64,000 bases of DNA from Limnomonas spitsbergensis (lineage: Eukaryota > Chlorophyta > Chlorophyceae > Chlamydomonadales): assembly GCA_037349105.1 (NCBI GenBank), contig JAYJMM010000072.1, positions 248,001-312,000 on the forward strand, given 5' to 3'. Position 1 is the stretch's first letter, and each line of letters opens with the position of its first letter. A program made the translations under genes and the position numbers. The notes below the pieces were generated by a model, which made no database searches, was not told where the DNA came from, and saw nothing but the letters and a program-made list of their open reading frames with translations. This document shows positions 33,401 to 45,400 of this stretch, piece after piece.

Positions 33401-36400
33401 TCTGTCCCTCCCTCTGAGTTTCAGGACTCGTTTCTTTGGGGAGGAGATCTATTACCGAGGCATTGTGGAGTTCAGCAACGTGTGCCAGGTGAGGGTCTGG
33501 TATTCACGACGCAGAGGGGGCATGGCAATTTCAAGCAAGCAACACCACCAGCAGAAAGGAGCTTGAAAATGAAAACTACCAGTAAAAAAGTTACAAAAAA
33601 AACCAAACGAAGATAAATTTAAAATGAAGATATAACCATGAAGACAGAAATAGCGTAGAACCTCTCTGACTCCGCTCGTAATGAAATCATTTTTGGGGTG
33701 CGCGCTAATATTAATTCCAAAATTGCCGCTGCGCGGAGTGTCAGTCAGGTGCCCAAACAATTATTTTGGGGGTGCGCGGTATGAATTGAAAACAGCGCTT
33801 TTTACAAAAATGTGCGCGCTAGCACGCGACTGTTTCATTCGACATCCGTTCAATCATCCTTGTCAAGTGTGCCCAAATAGCCCTGCATAGTAACACTACT
33901 GGTGACTCAGATGAGCACTACCGGTACTCGTAGCTAGCATTACTGCTCAGGTCAGCTTCCATCCACTGGGCTCGCCAGTCGAATCGCCAACGCCTCTCCT
34001 CGGCCTGCTCGGCCTTCCAATCTTCCTCATCCTCCCACGCCTCCCTCGCCTCCTCATCCTCCCTCGCCTCCCTCGCCTCCTCACCCTCCCCCTCCTCCTC
34101 CTCCTTCTCCTCCTTCTTCTCGTCCTCCTTCTTCTCGGCTATCAGGAGCAAGAGGAGCAGGTGGAGGAGGAGGGGGAGGAGGGGGAGGGGGAGGAGGAGG
34201 AGACAGAGGAGGAAGAGGAGACGGAGGAGGAAGAGGAGACGGAGGATGATGATGATGATGATGATGATGACTATGCTGATATTTGCTGCCCGTGTACCGG
34301 AGGAGGAGGACTATGCTGACTTTTTCTGACCGTGCGTGTACAGGAGGTGGATGAATTTGACTACAGTATGATGACGTTTGCTGACCTTGAGGGTTTTAAC
34401 CAAGTTTTACTGTACCGGCTGAAAGTGCTCCGCGGAAGGAAATTTAAATTATTTCCAGTGATGCGCGATGTTAAATTGAATTACCTGCTGCGCGGACGTT
34501 AAATTAAATTAAAATTTCGTCGCTGCATGACGTTTTTTCAAGTCTTTTTTGGGGTGCGTGACGGGGAAAAAAATCTCCTTTTTGGGGGTGCGCAGAGTCT
34601 AAGAGGTTCTACGGTAAGATACAAATAAATAATACCGGTAGAAGATAAGTAAGCTAAAAAAAACGGAGGGGAGACATCAGGGCCTCTCCACGCCAGACAG
34701 GAGGGGGTATTGTTTGGGGAGGAGATCTACTACCGATTAACCTATGTAAGAACAACTACCGAGGCATTCTGGAGCTCAGCAACGTATGCCAGGTGAGGGT
34801 CTGTGGTCACATTGAGGAGGGGGTCGTGGCAGGTTCAGGCAAGCACCCCCACCAGCCAGCCTGGCTGCATGTTTTTGTCCAGCTTCACTGTGCTGCCAGA
34901 ACAGCGGCAGCAGCAGCAGGGGTGGCCACTGCAGAAAATAAAGCTGAACACCTTGGCTTGTTGTTGAGGGATCCCGAGGCAATCTGCCCGGGGTCATGCT
35001 CGACCTGCCTCTGATGCTGCACTCTCCCCACTTGCCTCTGATACGGCCCCCTTTGCCTCTGATACTGCCCCCTCGCCTCTGATACTGCCCCCTCGCCTCT
35101 GATACTGCCCCCTTTGCCTCTGATACGGCCCCCTTTGCCTCTGATACTGCCCCCTCGCCTCTGATACTGCCCCTTGACTCTACCTTCCAAACGTGTGGTG
35201 CAGAATGACTGCGGCTACTGCGGCATCAGGAAGCATGTTGCCGGGGTGAAGAGGTAGGCTAGTGCAGTCTTCTGCACCGATAGGGCTGACCTAAATCTGG
35301 CATGCCGCAGTTCGGAATCGCCCTCGCTCAATGAAGGATATCTGCAGCTACTGCGGCATCAGGAAGCATGTTGCGGAGGCAAAGGAGGCAAGATCTTTTT
35401 TGTCACATTCTGAACTGGTGGAGCTGTCACGTCAATCCGGCCTGCCATGGATTTCAATTGCCTCCCCTCAGGCATGGATGAGGGATGTCTTTGAAGCTGC
35501 CCCCAGGACTGAAATTGACAGAATCAAACCGTGGGTTGACGACAGAAGGTGGCCAAGGTCACGCACAGGGCATTCAACCACAAGATGCAATGAAGCCTGC
35601 CCCCTTGACTGTTGAGCCCAACCCCTAGCCTTCACCCTACCCTGGCGTCAGCCATATTCAAGTTCCCATTTCGACATGTGCAAGTTCAGAGGGTTAATAC
35701 TGGTACAGTATACTTCACGTTATTTTTTTGTATGCAGTACCTAACAGTATTAACAAATGTATCGCTTAATTTATGTACCAGTACCTCTTTACTCAATACT
35801 TAATTTGTTATTGACCTATTAAGTTCATATTTAATTTATTGACTGAATATATGCGTTGACAGGTACACCATGCCCATTGAAGAGGTGGTGGAGGTTACTC
35901 GCTGGGCTTTCAACAACAACTTGGGAAACGTCATGCTGCAGTCGGGCGAGCTGCACACGTCGCAGCGCCTGGCCTACTTGGACAAGCTGGTTCGAGCGGT
36001 GCGGACCGAGACAGTGGCCATGGACCGGGAGAGGAAGGGACCTGCGGCAGAGGTATGGATGGGTGTGAAGTGTGACATGTGTGAGAGGATAGAGGAACAT
36101 GTGTGAATGCTGTAGTGAGGGTGGAGACGATGGCCATGGACCGGGAGAGGAAGGGACCTACGGCAGAGGTATGGAGGGGTGTGAAGTGTGACCTGTCTGA
36201 GAGGATCATGTGTGAATGTTATAGTGAGGGCGGAGATGGAACCCCGACACCCACTGTGTACCGCCTGACACCCACTATGTACCGCCTGACACCCACTGTG
36301 TACCGCCTGACACCCAATGCGTACCGCCTGGCACCAGCTGTGTACCGCCCGGCGTCCACTGTGTACCGCCTGACACCCACTGTGTACTGCCCGGCGTCCA

Positions 36401-39400
36401 CTGAGTACTAAGTACCAATTGAAATCCACTGTGTACCGCACAGGGCCTGCCTGATGCCGAGTTGGGCATGGCAGTATCACTTTCAGTGGGGGAGCTGCCG
36501 CGCCACGAGTACGAACAGCTGTTTGAGGCAGGAACGCGGAGGTGGGTGGTTGAACGATAAGCCGTTTCAGGCAGGAGGTGGGTGGTTGAACGATAAGCCG
36601 TTTCAGGCAGGAGGTGGGTGGTTGAACGATAAGCCGTTTCAGGCAGGAGGTGGGTGGCTGAACGAACAGCTGTTTAAAGCAGGAGGAATGGGGAGGTGGG
36701 TGGTTGGACCCTGGGGCCCGAGTAGGCACTGGTTAACGCGATACTTAGACCTCTGGGGAGGGTGGGCTGGCTTGCACACACAAAGGTAAGAGAACGAGCA
36801 GCTGCTGAAGGTAGGAGGTATGAGGAGGTGGGTGGTTGCACCCTGGGGCCAGGGTAGGTACTGATGAATCGATGATTGGACCCCCGGGAGGGTAGATTGA
36901 CTCGCACGCACAAAGGCAAGAGAATGAGCAGCTGTTGAAGGCAGGAAGACGGAAGTGGGTGGTTGAACGATAAGCTGTTTCAGGCAGTAGGAACGAGGAG
37001 GCGGGTGGTTGGACCTTCGTGATGGTAGAATGATAAGCGCACGCACAGGGGCTGAGTAGGAGCAGCTGTTTCAGGCAGGAACACCTTGTTAAATGCAGGT
37101 GGCCCTTATCCCGTTGACTTCCAAACCCTTGACGCATGAACCCTTGAGCCCTGCTGATATAGGCATCTGCTGCGCACTGAGACGTCAAACCCCCTTATCC
37201 CCCATTGAGCCCCAAACGCCAAAGGTATGAACCCTCAAACCCTGCCCACCCAGGTACCTGCCGTGCATCGAGGCCTCAAACCTCTTTGACTCCAAACTTA
37301 AACGTATAGACCCTTGAGCCCTGCCCACCCAGGTACCTGTTGCGCATTGAGACCTCAAACCCTGACCTGTACGCCACCCTGCACCCCGGGGAGATGAGCT
37401 GGGAGGCGCGGGTCAAATGCTTGCGGGAGCTGAGGGAGGTGAGGAGGGGGAGAGTTGAGGTAGGGAGGAGAGGAGGGTGGAGGGAGGGGAAGAGGGGGGG
37501 GGAGATGGGGTGAGGGGAGGAGGGGAGGGAGGGGAGGAGGGAGATGAGCTGGGAGGCGCGGGTCAAATGCCTGCGGGAGGGCAGGTTGGGGTAGGGTGGT
37601 GAGGTAGGGGGTAGGGAGGGGAGAAGGGAAGGAGGACGGGGTAGAATGAGGTTGGGTAGGGAGGGGAGGAGGGCAGTACAGTGTGTGGGGGGGTGAGGGG
37701 GTGATGAGGGTGGGTTAGTGTGGGGCGGGGTATGGAGGGAACGCAAAAGTGGAAGTGTGGGACGGGTATGGAGGGGAGAAGGGTGGGATGGGCAGGGAAG
37801 TGTGGAATGGGGTAGGGAGGGGAGAAGGGTGGGAGGGGCAGGGAAGTGTGGAATGGGGTAGGGAGGGGAGAAGGGTGGGATGGGCAGGGAAGTGTGAAAT
37901 GGGGTAGGGAGGGGAGAAGGGTGGGAGGGGCAGGGAAGTGTGAAATGGGGTAGGGAGGGGAGAAGGGTGGGATGGGCAGGGAAGTATGAAATGGGGTAGG
38001 GAGGGGGGAAGGGTGGGAGGGGCAGGGAAGTGTGGAATGGGGTAGGGAGGGGAGAAGGGTGGGATGGGCAGGGAAGTGTGGAATGGGGTAGGGAGGGGAG
38101 AAGGGTGGGATGGGCAGGAAAGTGTGAAATGGGGTAGGGAGGGGAGGAAGGGTGGGATGGGCAGGGAAGTGTGAAATGGGGTAGGGAGGAGGGGAGGAAG
38201 GGGGATGAGGGTGAGTATCTGTTCTGGGCGGGAAAGTCAGGGATGGGCAAGAAAGTGTGGGGTGAGGTAGGGAGAGAAAGGTAGCCCTAGAGAGCGGGCT
38301 GCATGCCGTGCGAGGACAGTACTGAAGGGGGTGAGGGTATGCGAGCTGGGGATGGTTTCGAGGCAGGTGGAGGTGAGAGGCAGGGTGTAGCTGAGGGGCA
38401 CAGTGTAGCTGAGAGGCAGGGGGGGGGTAAGAGGCAGGGTGTAAGTGAGAGGCAACTTGTAGCTGAGAGGCAGGATGTAGCTGAGAGGCAACATGTAGCT
38501 GAGAGGCAGGGTGGGAAATCATGGCTTCTTCATTTTGCTTGAAGTCCACCGTCAACGGACAGCCCCGCGGCTGTCACAGGCCCAGTTGGGGCAACACTTT
38601 CACAGGCCCATTGTCAGTGGCAAGGGGGAAATAAATAGAGGGAATACAATAAGGGGAATACAACAAGGGGAAAATAAATAAAGGGAATAAAATAAGGGGG
38701 GAATAAAATAAAACACTACTAAGGCATGGGTTGGTGGAATCTGACACTCGGAGCTCTGTTGTTGTTGATTTCCAGGTGGGGTTCATGATTGGGACTGGTC
38801 TGATAGTGGGCCTGCCAGGAGGTAGCTGAGATGTAGCTGATCCATGATTAAAGGAAAGCATTATGGACTAATGGATTGGGCAAATCTGAAACATGCTGTC
38901 CCCTTGGTTTTGTCCAGGTGGGGTACATGATCGGCACTGGCGTGATGGTGGGCCTGCCAGGCCAGACATTGAGGGACCTCGCAGGCGACATTGTGTTTTT
39001 CAAAGAGGTCGGGGCGAATATGATCGGTGAGAGGGGGGTGGGTTGGAGGGACAAACATGATATGTGAGGGGGTGGGGACTGGGGGTGGGGGGTTGTTTTT
39101 CAAAGAGATTGGGATGAATACGATCAGTGAGGAGGGTGGGGGTGGGGGGGAGGGGGTTCAGAGGTTGGGGCAGACATGATTGGTGAGGGGGGGGAGAGAG
39201 GGGGACAGACGGAAGAAGATTACAGGGGCAAGAGTGTGGCCTCAGTAATTTAGGTGCCCGGGAGCACGACGGAGGGCAGCTGGTCTCGGTTTCCTTTTTT
39301 TTCTGCGCGGCGTACGTAATTTTTAGCACTAGGGCACTTATGCTAGATAGCGCATTCTTCATCTGGCTTGTTGCTTGCAGATGCATCTAGATGCAACCCT

Positions 39401-42400
39401 GGCTGTTTTTTGTGTTAGCGTAGCGTAGGGTCTCAGGTTTTCTAGTTTTGGGCGGCAGGCCTCACGCCTTGTAAAGTCCCAGCAAAGGAAACCAGATTTA
39501 TGATCTAAACCCGTCCTTCCCTCTTGCATGGAGGTCAAGAGGAACGTGTACTTTCTTGTTTCCCCGCTCGCTGGCCGGTGTCTTTGCTTACCGTAAAACC
39601 GGATAGGGTCCGCGCACCCCTGTTGAGAACTAATATATCATATTTGTAGCGCAGGCAAAAGGAACCCTATTCCACGCACGCACAGCTGGATGTTTTTAAT
39701 GTTTGGTCCTGGAAACACAACGCATGCACCCCACAAGTACTTGTTACTTATCATTCTATCGCGCATCAACTCTGCGCACCCCCAACAAAAAATAATTGAT
39801 CGCAGACTCAAACCCGTTCTAATGTTTCAGGTAAATTATGTGTGCTTTGCCAGCCCACATGCTGGCACAGATCAGTGCCGTGACCCTCACGGTCCTTTCG
39901 GTAGCTGAATTGCGTGGCAGAATTTCTGGCATTGTGATTTTAGGGCAAATTCAGCTGATTTTGCCCGCAAGGGACTGTAATTCCTTGCACAATTTCTGAA
40001 TTGTGGCGCCATTGCACAGCACTGGTACAGATCCTTGTATAACGGACCTTTTATGATTCCTGTGTGGCCCAACCGCTGGCATGGGTCCTTACTTGAAAGA
40101 GGGGTTTAAGCTTCAGGATTTTAGATGTCAGGGGGTTTTATCTTAAGGAGGTACATCTTGCATATGTTAGGGCAAGCTTCATTTTTAGAGAGTCCGCAGA
40201 TGCAACATTATGACGTCAGAGATATGACGTTAGTTGGGGCCCCTGGTTGGGGTTTTATAAAAACGAGGATTTGTCATTCACGTGTCACCGTCCGTGCAGG
40301 CATGGGTCCTTACATAACGGAGCCCGGGACGCCGACGGCCGACGCTTGGGATGCCCTGTACGGCCAAGCGGACAAGAAGGCGCACATGAAGAACATGTTC
40401 AACCTTACGACGCGGATGAACGCGCTCGCCCGCGTGACCATCGGCAACGCCAACATCAGCGCGACGACGGCTCTGCAGGTACGAGGCCACCGGATCTAGG
40501 TCACACGGCCAGGGTTGCATCTGGATCTAGATCCTGCAGCTGACGGCGCTGGCCCAACCGCCCAAGTGACCATTTACAAGTTCTATGCTGGACCGGCAAT
40601 TTTGACCCTTTGGAGCATTAGACTGAGGCTTCGCAAAATGTGAACAGGTCTTGATGCTATGATTGCGTGCACAGTGCACAGGCCATGGACCCCGTGGGCA
40701 TGGTAGCACAATCAGGCTGAAGTGCTGAACATATGCCGCATCGAGCCGTATCGAGGCACTTTGGTATTACAATCTGGCTGTACTACTGCGCCGAATCATG
40801 CCGCATCGTGCCACCAATGCCCGTGGGGCGAGGTAGACTGAGACTATGCAGCACGTGAACAGCTCTGGACACCTGGAGATGCATGCATGTGCAGGCCATT
40901 GACCCCATGGGGCGGGAGATCGCTTTACGTCGTGGCTCTAACGTCCTCATGCCCATCCTGACACCCACCAAGTAAGCTGTCAGGCCAGGAGACATCTGCT
41001 AGGCTAATTGCCAGTTGTCAGGCTAGAAGTAAGCTGTCAGGCTAGAAGTAAGCTGTCAGGCTAGACGTAAGCTGTCAGGCTAGAAGTAAGCTGTCAGGCT
41101 AGAAGTGAGCTGTCAGGCTAGAAGTAAGCTGTCAGGCTAGGAGCCAGCTGTCAGGCTAGAAGTAAGCTGTCAGGCTAGTTGCCAGCTGACAGGCTAGAAG
41201 TAAGGTGTGAGGCTAGAAGTAAGCTGTCAGGCTAGGAGCCATCTGTCAGGCTAGTTGCCAGCTGTCAGGCTAGTTGCCAGCTGTCAGGCTACAAGTGAGC
41301 TGTCAGGCTAGTTGCCAGCTGTCAGGCTGGAAGTGAGCTGTCAGGCTAGGAGCCAGCTATTAGGCTAGAAGTGAGCTGTCAGGCTAGTTGCCAGCTGACA
41401 GGATAGAAGTGAGCTGTCAGGCTGGTTGCCAGCTGTTAGGCTGGAAGTGAGCTGTCAGGCTAGTTGCTAGCTGTCAGGATAGAAGTGAGCTGTCAGGCTA
41501 GTTGCCAGCTGTTAGGCTAGAAATGAGCTGTCAGGCTAGTTGTCAGCTGTTAAGCTAGAAGTGAGCTGTCAGGCTAGAAGTGAGCTGTCAGGCTAGTTGC
41601 CAGCTGTTAGGCTATTAGTGAGCTGTCAGGCTAGTTGCCAGCTGTCAGGATAGAAGTGAGCTGTCAGGCTAGTTGCCAGCTGTTAGGCTGGGAGCTGTCT
41701 ATCAGGCTAGTTGCCAGCTGTCAGGCTACAAGTGAGCTGTCAGGCTAGTTGCCAGCTGTCAGGCTGGAAGTGAGCTGTCAGGCTAGTTGCCAGCTATTAG
41801 GCTAGAAGTGAGCTGTCAGGCTAGTTGCCAGCTGACAGGATAGAAGTGAGCTGTCAGGCTGGTTGCCAGCTGTTAGGCTGGAAGTGAGCTGTCAGGCTAG
41901 TTGCTAGCTGTCAGGATAGAAGTGAGCTGTCAGGCTAGTTGCCAGCTGTCAGGCTAGAAGTGAGCTGTCAGGCTAGTTGCCAGCTGTCAGGATAGAAGTG
42001 AGCTGTCAGGCTAATTGCCAGTTGTCCGTCTAAAAGAGTGTTTGTTTGTGTACCTACGGTAGCCTGCCTGTGTTCACGTGTTCTGCGCAGAGGAGAGCCA
42101 GTGGAGGGAGAAAGCCTCGTGTGTGTGTTTATGAGCAGTACTGGTATAAGCAGTACATGCATGTGCTGTACAACTTTGCACAGTACCGAACTACAGGTAT
42201 GTGCAGTACGTGATTGAGGAGTACTGAGTATGTGCAGTACCAGGGTGAGCAATACAGGCACGCCCAGTACCAGGGTGAAGAGTACTGTCATATACAGTAC
42301 GGTGTGACCACTGAGCAGTCAGGTGTAATATGTACTGTCTATACCCCTCCATCTCACCCCATAACCCTCGGGTACATAGTGATATTCTGTTCCTGTACCC

Positions 42401-45400
42401 TAAGCCTTGACCCCAAGCCACAGATACTAAGATACGTACAGCTGCCAAAGCTCAACCCTAAACCCCACCCCTAGGTACCGCGAGATGTACCAATTGTACG
42501 AGGGCAAGCCCTGCATTACTGACACGGCTGAGGAGTGTCGGCGCTGCCTCAACGCTCGCATCACCATGATCGGGAAGAAGGTCAAGGACAGCGTGTGGGG
42601 TGAGTCACTTTGTTTAATGTAAGGGGCCTTCAGCTACAGCTCTGCTACTCCGCTATAATTTGGAAGAAGGTCAAGGACCGTGTATGAAGTGAGTGACCCT
42701 GTTTACTTGAAGGGTGTTTCAGCTACAACTCTGCTACTCCGCAATGATCAGGAAGAAGGTTCAGGAAAGCGTATGAAGTGAGTGTGTCTGTTTACTTGAA
42801 GGGTGCTTCAGCTTAAGTTCAGCTATGTCACCATGATCAGGAAGAGAGTGAAGTACAGCGTATGGGGTCAGCGACTCTTCTGAAGGTTGCTTCAGCTACA
42901 ATTCAGCTACACCACCGTGCAACTAAGCGCTGTCCTACTGATGTGACTGCGCAGGCGACCCACCCAACTTCCTGCGCCCCATCGTGGGCCTGCCAGTGCC
43001 CCACTCGGATCCACCCGGATCCACCCAGACCTCGCAGCAGCCACGCAGCTTCCACAGCGGTGCAGGCAGCTTCCAAAGCGGTACAGGCAGCTTCCGCCGC
43101 TATTCTGCGGAAACCAAGGCGGCAACAGCCTCCTCGGCCACTCTCCGCCTAGAAAAGTCTCCTCCCGCCGCCGCCGCTGCCGCCGCCGCCGCTCCTGGTC
43201 TGTCTTCCTCCACAGATAAAGGCAGCGATGTGCAGCGCACAAACATCGGCGTGTTTGGCGTGATGAACGCGGGCAAGTCGACGCTGATCAACCGGATCAC
43301 GCGGCAGGAGACGTCCATCGTGGACGCAACGCCCGGGACGACCGCCGATGTGAAGGTGGCGCTGATGGAGCTGCATGACGTGGGCCCTGCAAAGTGAGGG
43401 TTTTGGAAGTTCTAGCCCTTCATCCTAACCTGGAAAAACCGAAATCCTAAACCCTGGTTGAATTCCTGAAGCCATCTGATGTTCAGGTGGCACTCATGGA
43501 GCTGCACGACGTGGGCCCGGCGAAGTGAGGATTTTGAAAGGTTTAGCCCATCAACCCTTAACTGAAAACCGAAACCCTAACCCCTGGTTGAAATCCTGAA
43601 CCCTGCCGATGTGAAGGTGGCGCTGATGGAGCTGCACGATGTGGGCCCTGCAAAGTGAGGGTTCAAAGCTTGCCCTTAACCCCTTAACTGGAAAACCGAA
43701 ACCCTCCCACCTGGTTGTAATCCTGAACCCTGCCGACGTTAAGGTGGCGCTGATGGAGCACCACGACGTAGGCCCGGCAAAGTGGGATTCAAAGTGAAAC
43801 CTTGGCCCTGGACCTGAACTGTTGATCCTTAAACCTGTGGGTGTGGAGGTGGCGCTGATGGAGGTGCACGACGTGGGCCCGGTAAAGTGAGGATGTAGTT
43901 GAGTCAACAAAAAATCAAGCGCTGCTCCCCTCTGCCCGCTGCAGGCTGCTTATCACTGCGGGATTCGACGAGCTGGGTAGCTGATATGTAGCTGAGTCAT
44001 GAAAAATAATGTGTAGCTGACATGTAGCTGCCCCTCGCCCCCCCGGGCTATTTGACACCGCAGACATCGACGAATTGGGCGAGCTGACAGGTAGCTGCGT
44101 CACACAAACCGAGTGAAGTTGACATGTAGATAGATCACAAAAACGGAGTGTAGCTGAAATGTAGCTGAAACATAATCACCCCTCCACGCCGCCCCCCCCC
44201 AAGCTATTTTACAACGCAGGAATCGACGAATTGGGTAGCTGACATGTAGCTGACACATAATCACCCCTCCGCACCGCCCCCCCCCGGGCTATTCCACACC
44301 GCAGGAATCAACGAGTTGGGCGAGCTGACATGTAGCTGAGTCACACAAACGGAGTGTAGCTGACATGTATATGAGTCACAATACTGGAGTGTAGCTGACA
44401 TGTAGTCGACACGTAAGCACCCCTCCGCGCCGCCCCCCCAGGCTATTTGACACAGCGGGAATCGACGAATTGGGCGAGCTGGGTGATAAGAAGCGGCGCA
44501 AGACTCTGAGCACGCTCAAGGAGTGTGATGTGGCCCTGCTGGTGCTGGATATGCCGCGACTGATGCCGCACTGTGGAGATGAGGAAGGCCTCAGGCAGCA
44601 GCTGAAATGGGAGCAGAGGATTGTGCAGTCGGCAGTGGAGCATCAGGTGGGCTGAGGGGGGGGGGCGGGCTGGGTGGGGGGGGGGGGGGGGGGGCTGGTT
44701 CTGGATATGTTGCGACTGATGCCGCACTGTAGAGAGGAGGGAGGCCTCGGGCAGCAGCTGAAGTGGGAACAGAAAATCGTGCAGTCGGCAGTGGAGCATC
44801 AGGTGGGCTGAGGGGGGGGGCTGGGTGGGGGGGGGAATCCGTAAGTTTGCTTGGGACCCTTTTTTCCTGCCTCTCACACCGAATATGTTGGTGAATGGGG
44901 TGGGGAGTGGGAGCTGGGTGTGGTGGGGGAGGGGCATCAGGGGGGGTGTAGGGGAGGAGTGAGTGGGACGGAACCTTCGCTATGCCCGGCCCCTTCGGAA
45001 AAGCTTTATGGGTGGTTGCGTCCACTTTGTCGCATCAACCTCCTCCCGGTGGTGCATAGGTGACCCCCATGCTCATGTTCAACGCCAAGGGCCACCACAG
45101 CGGTGCTGCTGACGTGTGTGCCGCTGTCATCGCGGTCCGCAACGTGATCGACCCAGGGAGGCAGCTGCCGGCCATCACCCTCGACCTCAACGCAGCGCCG
45201 GCAGGGGGGGTGGACGTAAGCACTGCAGTGGCTGCGTTCTTGCAGGCAAGCAGAGGAAGGGGGGGGGGGGGCATGGGGTACATGGGGATGGACTTGAGCA
45301 TGGGGCGCATGGATGTGGACGTAGGCACTGCAGTGGCTGCGTTATTGCAGGCAAGCAGAGGAGAGGGGGGGGGGGGGAGCATGGGGTACATGGGGATGGA

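Noticed and set aside
34713..34800. Alternative HydEF exon 4
   Set aside because: The copy is interrupted by an insert that breaks the frame; the copy at 33425-33488 matches the family exactly.
35325..35615. Alternative HydEF exon 5 with the sequence CSYCGIRKHVAE
   Set aside because: It lacks the clean acceptor and donor and would not supply the RY junction; 35204-35253 joins in phase with exons 4 and 6.
37276..38555. Pro-rich frames on the minus strand opposite the G-rich array
   Set aside because: Low-complexity translation of a minisatellite antisense to HydEF; several frames are open together.
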